Of a stretch of DNA of 64,000 bases, positions 9,145 through 18,376 are shown in pieces. The stretch spans positions 3,410,001-3,474,000 of the forward strand of contig NZ_CP083560.1 in assembly GCF_025143825.1 (NCBI RefSeq), read 5' to 3'. How positions within the stretch are numbered: the stretch's first letter is position 1; every line of letters starts with the position of its first letter. The stretch is from Sulfitobacter sp. S223. GTDB taxonomy: Bacteria > Pseudomonadota > Alphaproteobacteria > Rhodobacterales > Rhodobacteraceae. The notes below the pieces were generated by a model. That model was not told where the DNA came from. It saw nothing but the letters and a program-made list of their open reading frames with translations, and made no database searches. The position numbers were made by a program, and so were the translations under genes.

Positions 9145-9169
9145 GGAACCTTTGCCTCCGTGGAGCGTT
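9145..9169 (+). promoter_or_regulatory. EcfG-like general stress promoter
   Basis: GGAAC (9145-9149), a 16-base spacer, then CGTT (9166-9169). This matches the alphaproteobacterial EcfG (sigma-EcfG, general stress response) consensus GGAAC-N16/17-CGTT exactly. The next ATG, of the hemerythrin gene, lies 31 bases downstream of the -10 element, leaving a short leader. Match seen directly; regulation inferred. Confidence 0.55.
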
Positions 9170-9199
9170 TGCAAAGCAACATCCAAGAGGAGAACTACC

Positions 9200-9676
9200 A
9201 TGCCATCCATCTATGACGCCATCAAAGAAGATCACGACTCCCATCGCGAATTGCTCAATAAAATCGAGCAGACGAGCGGCGACAGCCCAGAGCGCCGCGA
9301 AGCATGGAACACGTTTTATGAAGATGTAAAATCCCACGCTGCCGCAGAAGAAGAGACCTTTTACTCAAAACTGATTTCCGAGACTTGGGGACAAGACGCG
9401 GCGCGCCACTCGGTACATGAACACCAGCAGTTGGATGACCTCATGGAAGAGCTGAACGAGACAGACATGTCATCTTCAGGATGGCTTACCCGCTTCAAGA
9501 CTCTCAAACATGATTACGAGCATCACATGGAAGAGGAAGAATCCGAAGTATTCGAGCGTGCCAAAAAGGTGATCGGCGAAGAGCACAACGAAGGTTTTGG
9601 CAAAGATTTCGAGACCCGCAAGAAAGAAGAGCGAGGCCTGATTGCCAAGAAACGGGAAGACAGCCTCGAAGACTAG
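9200..9676 (+). CDS. Hemerythrin-domain protein
   Basis: A 158-residue four-helix-bundle protein with the di-iron ligand pattern of the hemerythrin HHE family: H12/H15 (DHDSH), H46 and E50 (HAAAEEETF), H73/H75 (HEHQQL), and H104 and H108/H109 (HDYEHHMEEEE). Such proteins bind oxygen, nitric oxide or iron; the role here is unknown. An upstream ATG at 9152 is in frame, but AGGAGA sits seven bases before the ATG at 9200. The tail is very rich in charged residues. An EcfG-like promoter precedes it, suggesting stress induction. A bidirectional terminator follows. Confidence 0.92.
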   Translation: MPSIYDAIKEDHDSHRELLNKIEQTSGDSPERREAWNTFYEDVKSHAAAEEETFYSKLISETWGQDAARHSVHEHQQLDDLMEELNETDMSSSGWLTRFKTLKHDYEHHMEEEESEVFERAKKVIGEEHNEGFGKDFETRKKEERGLIAKKREDSLED

Positions 9677-9685
9677 TCCGAAACG

Positions 9686-9717
9686 AAAAAGCGCCGCAGT
9701 CTCCTGCGGCGCTTTTT
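9686..9717. terminator. Bidirectional Rho-independent terminator
   Basis: A perfect 9-base stem, GCGCCGCAG (9691-9699) and CTGCGGCGC (9704-9712), has a 4-base loop, with five A before and five T after. It lies between the convergent hemerythrin and aspS genes and can end both. Confidence 0.9.
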
Positions 9718-9721
9718 GCAT

Positions 9722-11500
9722 TTAGTCCTGCGGTATCACACGCAGGCCCAGCTCCATCAATTGATCCGGCATCGGATCATTTGGAGCGTTCATCATCATA
9801 TCTTCGGCACGCTGGTTCATCGGGAACAGGATGACTTCGCGGATGTTGTTTTCTTCCGCCAGCAACATCACGATCCGGTCGATACCGGCCGCACAACCAC
9901 CGTGAGGCGGAGCGCCGTATTGGAAGGCGTTGACCATACCACCAAAGCGCTTGCGCACCTCATCTTCGCCGTAACCGGCAATTTCGAATGCTTTGAACAT
10001 GATTTCTGGACGGTGGTTCCGGATCGCACCTGACACCAGCTCATACCCGTTACAAGCCAGATCGTACTGGTAGCCCAACACATCCAGAGGATCACCGTGA
10101 AGTGCGTCCATCCCGCCCTGTGGCATCGAGAACGGGTTGTGTTCAAAGTCGATCTTACCTGTCGTCTCGTCCTTCTCGTAGATCGGGAAGTCCACGATCC
10201 AGGCAAACGCGAAACGCTCTTTGTCGGTCAGGCCCAATTCTTCGCCGATGACGTTTCGCGCACGGCCAGCGACAGCTTCAAACGCCTTTGGCTTGCCACC
10301 AAGGAAAAACGCGGCATCGCCAACGCCAAGACCAAGCTGCACGCGGATCGCTTCTGTACGCTCGGGCCCGATATTCTTGGCCAGCGGTCCTGCTGCTTCC
10401 ATGCCCTCACCCTGATCGCGCCAGAAGATGTAGCCCATGCCGGGCAGACCTTCTTTTTGCGCGAAGGCGTTCATGCGGTCACAGAACTTGCGGCTGCCAC
10501 CTTTCGGTGCGGGGATGGCGCGAATTTCGGTGCCTTCCTGCTCAAGCAACTTGGCAAAGATGGCAAAACCGGAGCCCGCGAAATGCTCGGACACAACCTG
10601 CATCTTGATCGGGTTGCGCAGGTCGGGCTTATCCGAGCCATACCAAAGCGCCGCGTCCTTGTAGGAAATCTGCGGCCATTCCTGATCAACGGGACGGCCA
10701 CCACCGAATTCCTCGAAGATACCTGTCAGAACGGGCTGGATTGTATCGAACACATCCTGCTGCTCAACAAACGACATCTCAAGGTCGAGCTGGTAGAAAT
10801 CGGTGGGCGAGCGGTCTGCACGCGGGTCTTCGTCACGGAAACAGGGCGCAATCTGAAAATACTTATCAAAGCCGGAAACCATGAGCAGCTGTTTGAACTG
10901 CTGCGGCGCTTGCGGCAGCGCATAAAACTTGCCCGGATGCAGGCGCGAAGGCACCAGAAAGTCACGCGCGCCTTCAGGGCTGGAGGCTGTGATAATCGGT
11001 GTCTGGAATTCTTTGAACTCTTGGTCCCACATCCGTTTACGGATTGAGCTAACCACGTCAGAACGCAAGATCATGTTGCGCTGCATCTTCTCGCGGCGCA
11101 GGTCCAGATAACGATAGCGCAGGCGCGTTTCCTCAGGGTATTCCTGCTCGCCGAACACCTGCAAGGGCAGATCGCCGTTCACCTTGCCCAAGACTTCGAT
11201 CTCGCGAACAAAGACTTCGATCTCGCCTGTGGGGATATTGGCATTCACCAGCTCGGGATCGCGCGCTTTTACTTCGCCATCAATGCGAATGCACCATTCC
11301 GAACGAACCTTTTCAACGTCGCTAAATGCGGCCGAATCCGGATCGCAGATAAGCTGCGTCATGCCGTAGTGGTCGCGCAAGTCGATGAACAGAATACCGC
11401 CGTGATCTCGCACACGATGAACCCACCCTGAAAGGCGGACGGTGTTGCCCACATCCTTGGCGTTCAATTCAGCGCAGGTCTGGCTTCGATAAGCGTGCAT
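9722..11500 (-). CDS. aspS: Aspartate--tRNA ligase
   Basis: Class II synthetase that charges tRNA-Asp, and in many alphaproteobacteria also tRNA-Asn (non-discriminating type). The 592-residue bacterial form is complete: an N-terminal OB fold with [21 protein letters not shown], motif 2 as [19 protein letters not shown], the bacterial GAD insert in the middle, and motif 3 [14 protein letters not shown] near the C-terminus. AGAGGAA precedes the ATG by about eight bases. The gene ends right at the shared terminator with the hemerythrin gene. Confidence 0.97.
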   Translation of the reverse strand: MHAYRSQTCAELNAKDVGNTVRLSGWVHRVRDHGGILFIDLRDHYGMTQLICDPDSAAFSDVEKVRSEWCIRIDGEVKARDPELVNANIPTGEIEVFVREIEVLGKVNGDLPLQVFGEQEYPEETRLRYRYLDLRREKMQRNMILRSDVVSSIRKRMWDQEFKEFQTPIITASSPEGARDFLVPSRLHPGKFYALPQAPQQFKQLLMVSGFDKYFQIAPCFRDEDPRADRSPTDFYQLDLEMSFVEQQDVFDTIQPVLTGIFEEFGGGRPVDQEWPQISYKDAALWYGSDKPDLRNPIKMQVVSEHFAGSGFAIFAKLLEQEGTEIRAIPAPKGGSRKFCDRMNAFAQKEGLPGMGYIFWRDQGEGMEAAGPLAKNIGPERTEAIRVQLGLGVGDAAFFLGGKPKAFEAVAGRARNVIGEELGLTDKERFAFAWIVDFPIYEKDETTGKIDFEHNPFSMPQGGMDALHGDPLDVLGYQYDLACNGYELVSGAIRNHRPEIMFKAFEIAGYGEDEVRKRFGGMVNAFQYGAPPHGGCAAGIDRIVMLLAEENNIREVILFPMNQRAEDMMMNAPNDPMPDQLMELGLRVIPQD

Positions 11501-11669
11501 GACGGTTCCTCTTGTGGCGGTGAATGCTTTGTGGGCGACGCCACAAGCATAGTAATATATCGCGCGCAGCTACACCGCGCGCAGACTGTGAAGTCAAGGG
11601 GACAGGCCTATAAATGCAAACTACGGGACGGAACCGGCGCATCCCAGCCCCGGAAACTGCGGCTTCGGG

Positions 11670-12281
11670 TCAGACCTGCCGGATCGCCCAATCAGCCATC
11701 TCGGGAAGCAGCACATTCATCACCTGCTGAAAGACTTCTACAATTTGCGCTGGCGTGTCGTTTGGTACTGATGCGGCCTGTGTGAAACGGCGCGATGCGA
11801 CAATGCGCTGATCGGCGTCGTTGACGATTGTAACGTTAATATCAACGCGTGCCTCAAGGGTGGCATCGACCAACCGGTTGACTTCGAACGCGTCGATACG
11901 CGTTAGCAACGCCTTGTCAGGGATCGGGCCTGCATCGGTGCGACCAACATAGGCGATGCGCCCGGTTTCGGAAATGCTTCGAATCAGCAGTGACTGAACC
12001 ACGGCGGGCACTTCGTCGCTCCAACGGGCATCAGGCAGATAGGTGATAGAGGCCGGAGCCGGCTTGATCATGATCCGGTCACTTGTTAGCGCCGCAGAGG
12101 CCTGTGGCTGAGCGACAAGCAACGTACGAGAGGTGCGAGGGCCACTTTTTGAGCCGGATACGGCAAGCAAATCATAGGTATCCAGCGGTTTTGAAGCCGA
12201 ATTAAGCGAAGACAGGGTGCTGCACCCGCCAAGGGCACACATACTGCCCAACAGTACCGTTCTGCGGCTTGGAAAAGTCAT
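11670..12281 (-). CDS. ABC-transport auxiliary lipoprotein (DUF330/PqiC-like) of the MCE system
   Basis: A 203-residue lipoprotein. The signal ends in LGGC, with the acylated Cys about 19 residues in and the basic residues SRR near the N-terminus. The rest has the PLDTYDLLAV opening and a repeated beta/alpha pattern as in the ABC_trans_aux (PqiC) family, which partners MCE transporters at the outer membrane. AGGAGA stands before the ATG at 12281; the frame runs further up to 12344, inside the MCE gene. It is the last gene of the four-gene operon, 4 bases after the MlaD-like gene. Confidence 0.85.
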   Translation of the reverse strand: MTFPSRRTVLLGSMCALGGCSTLSSLNSASKPLDTYDLLAVSGSKSGPRTSRTLLVAQPQASAALTSDRIMIKPAPASITYLPDARWSDEVPAVVQSLLIRSISETGRIAYVGRTDAGPIPDKALLTRIDAFEVNRLVDATLEARVDINVTIVNDADQRIVASRRFTQAASVPNDTPAQIVEVFQQVMNVLLPEMADWAIRQV

Positions 12282-12285
12282 AGCT

Positions 12286-14001
12286 CTATCTCCTGTATTC
12301 GGGCACGCGGCCATCAAGGATAAATCCTGCCGGGTCACGGTCAATCTTGCGGCTAATGTCGGAAAGCGTTTTCAGTAGCGATCGCGCGTCAGCGGCAAGT
12401 CGGGTGATCTCTGGCAGACCGCGGCTGGCGAAACTGTCTACCGCAGGTGCGGATTGGGAAACGGCACGCTGTATCTGGCCAACAACGGCATCGCTCCGTG
12501 CAATAAGCGCACGCAGCTCTGCGGCGATCTCCGGCACATCACGGCTTACTTCTGTAACGGCCTGTGTGATCTGGTCCGAGGCACTTCGAATGTCCGCCAC
12601 CATCGGGCCAAGGTCCGTATCAAGAACATTGGTCGCCGCGTCAAAGCTGGTCTGCGCAGAACCAAGCGTGCCTTGAGCCGTCGTAAGAGTTGTATCAAGC
12701 GTCGCGAGACTGCTTTGCGCTCTGCCAAACAGCGCATTAGCAGAGGCAATAGCCTCCTGCGCCGCTTCTGCCATTGGATCCAACTGATCCGTAGCGTTGG
12801 TCAGGTTTGCGGCGACATCTTCGACTGCCTTGTTGGCGCGCGCAACGCCGGTGCGAATGTCAGTCATGATGACGGGAACATCGTTGGTCACAACGGTTTC
12901 AATCGTCGTGATCGCACGTTTGGCATCATCAAGAACCAGCCTTGCCTCCGCAACCATGGCAGTACCGTCGCCTTCTACAAGATTGTCGAACCCGTCTGAT
13001 GCTTCTGTCACAGCAATAAACGCTGTGTTGGCTTCAGCCAGCGTTTGCTCCAACTCTGCCAACCGTGCATTGAGCAGCGTTGCAGTTTCGGAGAACCCGT
13101 CAAGCGTTGCGCCCGAGCGCGCCTGCAAATCGGCTATGGCGGTATTGGTCGAAGTGGCCGCATCCGAAAGCTGCGCAAGAATGCGTGGAACATCTTCGTC
13201 CAATATCTGGCGCGCCTGATCGAACGTGCCTTCTGCTTTGGCGATAGCATCGGCTGATCCTGCTAGCGCTGTATCAGCACTCTCGAACGCGCTCGTCGCG
13301 GCAATCAGCGTGCTATCTGCCTGCTCCAGCGTGGTTGCGACTGTCGCTCCAATTGCATCCAGCCGCTCAGTAAACTGGGTGATATGCGATGTTGCTTCAC
13401 GAACGGTGCCGGTAATCTCCGAGAAATCGTTGATTGCCTCATCCAGCCGCCCCGATGATGCATCGAGATTGCGCAGAATGTTGGTCACATATTCCTGATT
13501 TTCCGGTCCTGCCAGCTTCTGGAACTGCTCCATCAGCTTTGTTGCTTCAATCAGCAAATCCGGTGCTTCCTGCACCAACGTCTGCACAGTCGAACGGCGC
13601 GACGGAATAATCATCACCCCGTCGTCATTTACCGCAAGCGGCGCCGCCTGCGGCGTCCCACCGGAAAGCGAAATATAGGAAACCCCGGTCACCCCTTGGG
13701 ACTGCAGTTGCGCCACCGTATCCGAGCGCACGGGAATATCCGCTTCAATCTCAATGGTGGTGAATACCTTGGCAGGATCGTTGTCATCAATCCGCAACCC
13801 TATGACACGTCCCACTGAAATACCGTTGAACAGAACATCGCCAGAAGCATCAAGACCGGAGACATCATCGAAAAGGATGCCGTAGTTTTGATATTGCTTG
13901 TTAACCTGCACACTGGCGAGCCATATAAAGAACCCCAGCGTCCCCAGAATGGCCAAAAGCGTGAAAACGCCAATCAGAATATAGTTCGCACGGGTTTCCA
14001 T
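12286..14001 (-). CDS. MlaD-like MCE-domain protein with long coiled-coil tail
   Basis: Substrate-channel subunit of a lipid ABC transporter. It has an N-terminal membrane anchor (about residues 7-30) and one MCE domain (about 38-115) containing the typical VLFNGISVGRV and GVTGVSYISLSGG stretches. More than 400 residues of alanine-, threonine- and aspartate-rich amphipathic helix follow, ending in GRVPEYRR. At 571 residues it is about three times the size of E. coli MlaD and more like Mce or TGD2-type proteins whose helical tails build a periplasmic tube. It overlaps the ATPase gene by one base. Lipid substrate inferred from the family. Confidence 0.9.
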   Translation of the reverse strand: METRANYILIGVFTLLAILGTLGFFIWLASVQVNKQYQNYGILFDDVSGLDASGDVLFNGISVGRVIGLRIDDNDPAKVFTTIEIEADIPVRSDTVAQLQSQGVTGVSYISLSGGTPQAAPLAVNDDGVMIIPSRRSTVQTLVQEAPDLLIEATKLMEQFQKLAGPENQEYVTNILRNLDASSGRLDEAINDFSEITGTVREATSHITQFTERLDAIGATVATTLEQADSTLIAATSAFESADTALAGSADAIAKAEGTFDQARQILDEDVPRILAQLSDAATSTNTAIADLQARSGATLDGFSETATLLNARLAELEQTLAEANTAFIAVTEASDGFDNLVEGDGTAMVAEARLVLDDAKRAITTIETVVTNDVPVIMTDIRTGVARANKAVEDVAANLTNATDQLDPMAEAAQEAIASANALFGRAQSSLATLDTTLTTAQGTLGSAQTSFDAATNVLDTDLGPMVADIRSASDQITQAVTEVSRDVPEIAAELRALIARSDAVVGQIQRAVSQSAPAVDSFASRGLPEITRLAADARSLLKTLSDISRKIDRDPAGFILDGRVPEYRR

Positions 14002-14792
14002 CAGGCGACCCCTTCCTGTTTGGCCGAGGAAGAGAGAGCAGCCCGGGCGCGTGGCCCGTGAAAATACTCATGCACCCAAGGGTGATCAACGCGCAGCATT
14101 TCATCCATAGTGCCTACCGCCAAAACTTTCTTATCCGCCAGCACAGCAACCCTGTCACATATGGCATGAAGGCTGTCCAGATCATGTGTCACCAGAAAAA
14201 CTGTCAGCCCCAACGCCGCTTGTAGCTGCTTGATCAAAATATCAAAAGCCGCAGCGCCAATCGGATCCAAACCTGCTGTCGGCTCGTCCAGAAACACAAT
14301 TTCCGGATCCATTGCGATTGCGCGGGCAAAACCTGCCCGTTTGCGCATACCGCCCGACAGCTCTGACGGGTATTTCATCATCGCGTTTTCGGGCAGCCCC
14401 ACCATGCGAACCTTGATACCCGCAAGGGTTTCGCGCACTTCATCGGACAGGTCGAGCTGTTCGCGCATGGGCGCTTCGACGTTCTGGCGCACGGTCAGGG
14501 ACGAAAACAGGGCACCGTCCTGAAACATCACGCCCCACCGTCGACGCAGCGCACGGTAATGCGCCTCGGATGTTGACCGGACGCTTTCGCCGAACACCTC
14601 GATCTGGCCCTCGTTCGGTTCCAGCAATCCGACAATGGCACGCAGCAGAACGGACTTGCCTGTGCCAGAGCCGCCAACGACGCCGATGATTTCGCCGCGC
14701 CGCACATCAAGGTCCAGACCGTCATGTACCGTGTGCGTGCCAAAGCGTGTGACCAGATTGCGGACGCGTATGATGGGGTCTTGTTCGGTCAT
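14001..14792 (-). CDS. ABC transporter ATPase, MlaF-like
   Basis: ATPase of the MCE lipid transporter. Walker A GGSGTGKS is at residues 40-47. The signature ELSGGMRKRAGFARAIA and Walker B IVFLDEPTAGLDP follow, then the switch His in LVTHD. The GGMRKR form of the signature is characteristic of Mla/Mkl-type ATPases. Length 263 is normal. It sits 2 bases downstream of the permease gene and 1 base before the MCE gene, so it is part of one operon. Confidence 0.93.
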   Translation of the reverse strand: MTEQDPIIRVRNLVTRFGTHTVHDGLDLDVRRGEIIGVVGGSGTGKSVLLRAIVGLLEPNEGQIEVFGESVRSTSEAHYRALRRRWGVMFQDGALFSSLTVRQNVEAPMREQLDLSDEVRETLAGIKVRMVGLPENAMMKYPSELSGGMRKRAGFARAIAMDPEIVFLDEPTAGLDPIGAAAFDILIKQLQAALGLTVFLVTHDLDSLHAICDRVAVLADKKVLAVGTMDEMLRVDHPWVHEYFHGPRARAALSSSAKQEGVA

Positions 14793-14794
14793 TA

Positions 14795-15922
14795 TTACAC
14801 CCCCACGATGGCGAAAAAGATTGAAAACAGCGCATCCATAACGATGACCATAAAAATCGAAAGAACAACCGAAGCGGAGGTCAAGCGGCCCAATGACTCT
14901 GCGTTACCGCCAACTTTCATCCCCTCATAGCATCCGATGATGCCAATGATCAGGGCAAAGAATGGCGCCTTGATCATGCCAACGCCAAAGTGCCAGACAT
15001 CCGTGTTGTTGACCAATCTGGTCTGGAACACAGCCGGAGAGACACCCAGTTCGATCCATGACATCAACGCACCGCCGACAAGCCCCGAGATATCAGCGAT
15101 GAACCCCAGCGCAGGAAGCATCAGCATCAATGCCAGAACGCGGGGGACCACAAGGATCGTCACAGGATCAAGGCCAAGCGTGCGCATGGCGTCGATTTCC
15201 TCGCGCATTTTCATCGACCCGATCGCCGCGGTGAAGGCCGAACCAGAGCGGCCCGCGACGATGATGGACGTCAGCAAGATGCCAAGTTCTCGCAGGATAG
15301 AGATGGCGATCAAATCTACCACAAACACTTCTGCCCCGAACTGACGCAATTGGGCAGAGCCCTGAAATGCCAGAACCACACCAATCAGAAACGCCATCAG
15401 CGCCACGATCGGCACCGCATTCACGCCGATCTCTTGGCAGTGATGCACAACAGAGGTCAGCCGCAGGCGGCTTGGATGGCGGATAATCCCGCCCAATGTT
15501 GCAATCACCTGGCCCAGAAAAGAGACAAGCTCGGTTGCCTTGCGAAGGCCATCGACCACTTTGCGTCCGTAGCCCTCGAAACGATCAAGAATGTTCACCG
15601 GTTTCGCAAGCTCAGCCTCTGTCGGCGGCATGTTCTTTCGCACGGTGTCAATCAACTGCGCCTGTGCGTCGCTTGCACCGGTGATCGGCACCTCGCGACC
15701 AAGGTTCGCAGCCGCTAATTGCCGGTCAACCAATAACCACGCGCCCGCCGTATCCATCTGGCTGAGTCCGCTGACATCAATAGCGGTCAAAGCATCTGCA
15801 TGCAGTTCCTGAGCGCTCAACTGATCTATCGTATCAATGAGCAAGCACCCCGACAGCACAAGTTTGCCATCGTCCCGCGACACGCTGACAGTTTTGTTCT
15901 GCAATGAATTAAGCCCGCTCAT
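14795..15922 (-). CDS. MlaE-like permease fused to an N-terminal STAS domain
   Basis: The first gene of the MCE lipid transporter. Residues 1 to about 100 form a STAS domain (LTAIDVSGLSQMDTAGAWLL is the diagnostic loop and helix), equivalent to a separate MlaB protein. About residues 125-375 are the MlaE permease, with five or so helices and the conserved LTSIIVAGRSGSAFTAAIGSM and EIDAMRTLGLDP motifs. Fusion of MlaB and MlaE in one chain is common in alphaproteobacteria. The operon order is permease, ATPase, MCE protein, lipoprotein. Confidence 0.93.
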   Translation of the reverse strand: MSGLNSLQNKTVSVSRDDGKLVLSGCLLIDTIDQLSAQELHADALTAIDVSGLSQMDTAGAWLLVDRQLAAANLGREVPITGASDAQAQLIDTVRKNMPPTEAELAKPVNILDRFEGYGRKVVDGLRKATELVSFLGQVIATLGGIIRHPSRLRLTSVVHHCQEIGVNAVPIVALMAFLIGVVLAFQGSAQLRQFGAEVFVVDLIAISILRELGILLTSIIVAGRSGSAFTAAIGSMKMREEIDAMRTLGLDPVTILVVPRVLALMLMLPALGFIADISGLVGGALMSWIELGVSPAVFQTRLVNNTDVWHFGVGMIKAPFFALIIGIIGCYEGMKVGGNAESLGRLTSASVVLSIFMVIVMDALFSIFFAIVGV

Positions 15923-16096
15923 TCAGCGCTGCCATGGAGGGTTCGCATCTAAAGCTCCGTAAAAGACCTTTGCGCGCCTATATCCCCGATGCGGGGTTTG
16001 GGTTCGGGCAGGTCAGTTGATGTTCGGCACTGGTTATGACCCAAGGCGGGCACACTGCAAACAGCGGCAGTGTAGTGTCCAGATTTCGCATGTACC

Positions 16097-16110
16097 TTGA
16101 TAAAGATCAA
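16097..16110. promoter_or_regulatory. FNR/FnrL-type binding site
   Basis: TTGAT-AAAG-ATCAA is a perfect match to the FNR consensus TTGAT-N4-ATCAA used by FnrL in Rhodobacteraceae. It lies 99 bases before the cytochrome c start codon and about 175 bases from the divergent MlaE-like start. Low-oxygen activation of the cytochrome gene is inferred. Confidence 0.75.
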
Positions 16111-16208
16111 ACAACTACGGCACACCCTATGCTAATGTTCACGATAACTATAGGCTCAGAAGAAATGGCGCAGATGCGCCCCGCCATATAACGGAGAACA
16201 TCAGTCAC

Positions 16209-16622
16209 ATGCATGCCCGCTCAATCCTCACAGGTGGCCTTTGCGCCATTTTGTTGACCGCCTGTACGCAGACATCCATCGACACAAGGCACGCGATTAA
16301 GCGCGGACAGGTGATTTATGCGAAAGAGTGTTCCCAATGTCATGGGGTGAACGGCGAAGGGGCCGGCCCGGAATCTCTGGGTATTGGAGTTGCCCCACCG
16401 GATTTAACAGGGTTGAGCGCGCGTAATGACGGCGCATTCCCGCGGGAGTTCGTGCGGCGTTTCGTGATGGGCCTGTTGGAAAAAGACGATCCTGACGCGG
16501 CAATGCCGGAGTTCGCTCAGGTTGGCCTTAGACACGTCTACCCGGATGGTGGCGCAGATGGTGAAGTGCTTGAAGCCGATTTCACCGATCTTCTCGACTA
16601 TCTTGAAGCGATCCAGAAATAG
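16209..16622 (+). CDS. Class I c-type cytochrome, lipoprotein-anchored
   Basis: A 137-residue electron-transfer protein. A signal with lipobox LLTAC predicts acylation at Cys19, so it should be membrane-anchored in the periplasm. The heme motif CSQCH is at residues 41-45, and MPEF near residue 98 is the likely distal Met ligand. An acid-rich loop (EKDDPDAAMPEF) and an FTDLLDYLEAIQK end are typical of small cytochrome c domains. An FNR-type site 99 bases upstream suggests induction at low oxygen. No oxidase or reductase genes are next to it, so its partner is unknown. Confidence 0.88.
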   Translation: MHARSILTGGLCAILLTACTQTSIDTRHAIKRGQVIYAKECSQCHGVNGEGAGPESLGIGVAPPDLTGLSARNDGAFPREFVRRFVMGLLEKDDPDAAMPEFAQVGLRHVYPDGGADGEVLEADFTDLLDYLEAIQK

Positions 16623-16628
16623 AAACTG

Positions 16629-16649
16629 GCGCGGCCTGTCTGGCCGCGC
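16629..16649. terminator. Hairpin between convergent cytochrome c and channel genes
   Basis: A perfect 8-base stem, GCGCGGCC (16629-16636) and GGCCGCGC (16642-16649), with a 5-base loop lies between the two stops. There is no T-run on the + side, so it is a moderate terminator candidate for both convergent genes. Confidence 0.5.
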
Positions 16650-17075
16650 TCAGCCACGCCTGTGTCGGGTTGGAAAGTTGAATGTTTCAACTAGAAACGC
16701 CGTGAAAAGGCCAAAGGTCAGCAACCCGTGGGCGGCTGTCATACCTGCAAGCAGTCGCCAGTCTGTGCCCAGCACAATATCCCCATAGCCAACCGTGGTG
16801 AACGTCGCGATTGCGAAATAGATCGCAGGCTCAAGACTGTCGAAAAGCCCCAGCGCCATATACAATAGCGCCCATCCCCAGACAGAGCAGGTCAGGGCGA
16901 AAAGTATCCACATCGCAGCGATGCCAAGATCATAGGCCAGCGGCAGCCGCGCATATCCGAACGCATGCGTTTCATCCAGCCACCGCAGCATCCGTGCAGC
17001 AACGGCAAATATTGCGATTGAGACAGCAAGCAACGCGATGATCATCAGCGTTCCGATCAACAAGGCATGTAGCAT
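16650..17075 (-). CDS. Two-helix potassium channel
   Basis: A 141-residue ion-channel subunit with an N-terminal hydrophobic segment, further helices at about 50-75 and a pore helix. The selectivity filter TTVGYGD is at residues 93-99, then an outer helix rich in Leu and Phe follows. No regulatory RCK or cyclic-nucleotide domain is present, so it is a minimal pore of the Ion_trans_2 family. AAGGA lies about nine bases before the ATG. Confidence 0.85.
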   Translation of the reverse strand: MLHALLIGTLMIIALLAVSIAIFAVAARMLRWLDETHAFGYARLPLAYDLGIAAMWILFALTCSVWGWALLYMALGLFDSLEPAIYFAIATFTTVGYGDIVLGTDWRLLAGMTAAHGLLTFGLFTAFLVETFNFPTRHRRG

Positions 17076-17326
17076 TGATAACGTCCTTCAATCTGCTCTG
17101 ACATGGCCCGCACACAACCGCAAACCGGGTCCATCCATTGGTCGCTGTATCAGCCATGACACCGAGAAACATCCTGCAACTAACATATCCGCGTCTATTG
17201 GTGGATGGTGACAGTTGTCAAAACGGCTTTCGCTCGCTTGACCGCCCGATTGTCGAAACACTTATGCTCCCTGTCAGGACGCGTGTTGCCATAATGCTGG
17301 AATGAAGCCATGCTTCCTCCACACCA

Positions 17327-18256
17327 ATGGATAATGGAATGACAGCCGACCTAGAAGATACTCAGATAGCGATTTTGGGTGCGGGGCTAATTGGTGCCTG
17401 TTGGGCAGCGCTTTTTGTCCATCACGGCGCGACTGTCCGCGTGTGGGATCCGCAGCGTACAGCGCTCGACAAACTGGCCGAGCGGATGACACGCCCTTTG
17501 GCTCAGTTGAAAGAACTGGAGCCGGAGTCTGCCAGTCAGGGCAAGGTGGTCTACCATGATATGGTCGAAGAAGCAGTCGAGGGCGCTGTACTAATTCAGG
17601 AAAACGGCCCTGAGAACCTTGACCTAAAGCACGCCCTCTACACCCGTGTTGAGCCGATGATGGCACCGGATGCAATCCTTGCCTCTTCCACATCTGCGCT
17701 CACGTGGTCAGAGCTCGCTTCCGGCTTCTCCGACCCTGATCGCCTGATTACAGCTCACCCTTTCAATCCACCGCATCTTGTTCCGCTGGTAGAAACATTT
17801 GGACATGACGCTGACCGGTTGAACCGCGCCGAGGCGATCTACCGCGCAGCCGGTCGCGTGCCTGTCCGGATGAACAAGGACGCCACCGGCCATATTGCGA
17901 ACCGTCTGTCCTCTGCGCTGTGGCGCGAAGCGGTGCATATGGTGGCCGAGGGAATCGCAGACGTCGCGGCGATTGATGCGGCGCTGGTAAATGGGCCGGG
18001 GCTTCGCTGGTCCGTGATTGGGGCACATATGGCCTATCATTTGGGCGGTGGCGAAGGCGGCATGGCCGGATATCTTTCGCACCTTGGCCCCAGTCAGGAA
18101 CGTCGCTGGGCATCGCTTGGGGTGCCTTCGCTGACGCAGGATGTGTGCACAGCCCTTGTCGACGGAGTAGCGGCAGAAGCTGCAGGGCGCGACATCGCTA
18201 CTTTGGAGCAACAGCGGGATACCGCGCTGATTGCCCTACTGAAAGCCCGACAGTAA
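17327..18256 (+). CDS. 3-hydroxyacyl-CoA dehydrogenase family protein
   Basis: A 309-residue NAD-dependent dehydrogenase. A Rossmann motif GAGLIGACWA is near residues 18-27. SSTSALTWSEL, TAHPFNPPHLVPLVE (catalytic His and Glu) and GHIANRLSSAL (Asn of the active site) mark the 3-hydroxyacyl-CoA dehydrogenase fold. The HPFNPPHLVPLVE form and the single-domain length resemble carnitine dehydrogenase, L-gulonate dehydrogenase and lambda-crystallin-like members, so the substrate may be a small hydroxy acid rather than an acyl-CoA. An in-frame ATG at 17339 is an equally good start. It stands alone before the ABC importer operon. Confidence 0.85.
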   Translation: MDNGMTADLEDTQIAILGAGLIGACWAALFVHHGATVRVWDPQRTALDKLAERMTRPLAQLKELEPESASQGKVVYHDMVEEAVEGAVLIQENGPENLDLKHALYTRVEPMMAPDAILASSTSALTWSELASGFSDPDRLITAHPFNPPHLVPLVETFGHDADRLNRAEAIYRAAGRVPVRMNKDATGHIANRLSSALWREAVHMVAEGIADVAAIDAALVNGPGLRWSVIGAHMAYHLGGGEGGMAGYLSHLGPSQERRWASLGVPSLTQDVCTALVDGVAAEAAGRDIATLEQQRDTALIALLKARQ

Positions 18257-18376
18257 ATTCCACCTAGGCACTGACTTGAGCGCGGGCATTACCTGTAGCA
18301 ACCTGACCTTACGGGAACAGCGCTGGACGGCGCTGGATTAATAAGGTTCACTCAGATTAACGGACAAGGATCACTC

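Noticed and set aside
10097..11047. 316-residue plus-strand ORF within aspS
   Set aside because: It lies opposite the strongly conserved aspS coding frame and has no family pattern, so it is a shadow frame.
11528..11549. Imperfect hairpin upstream of aspS as a T-box or attenuator
   Set aside because: Stem is interrupted and lacks specifier, anti-terminator and T-run.
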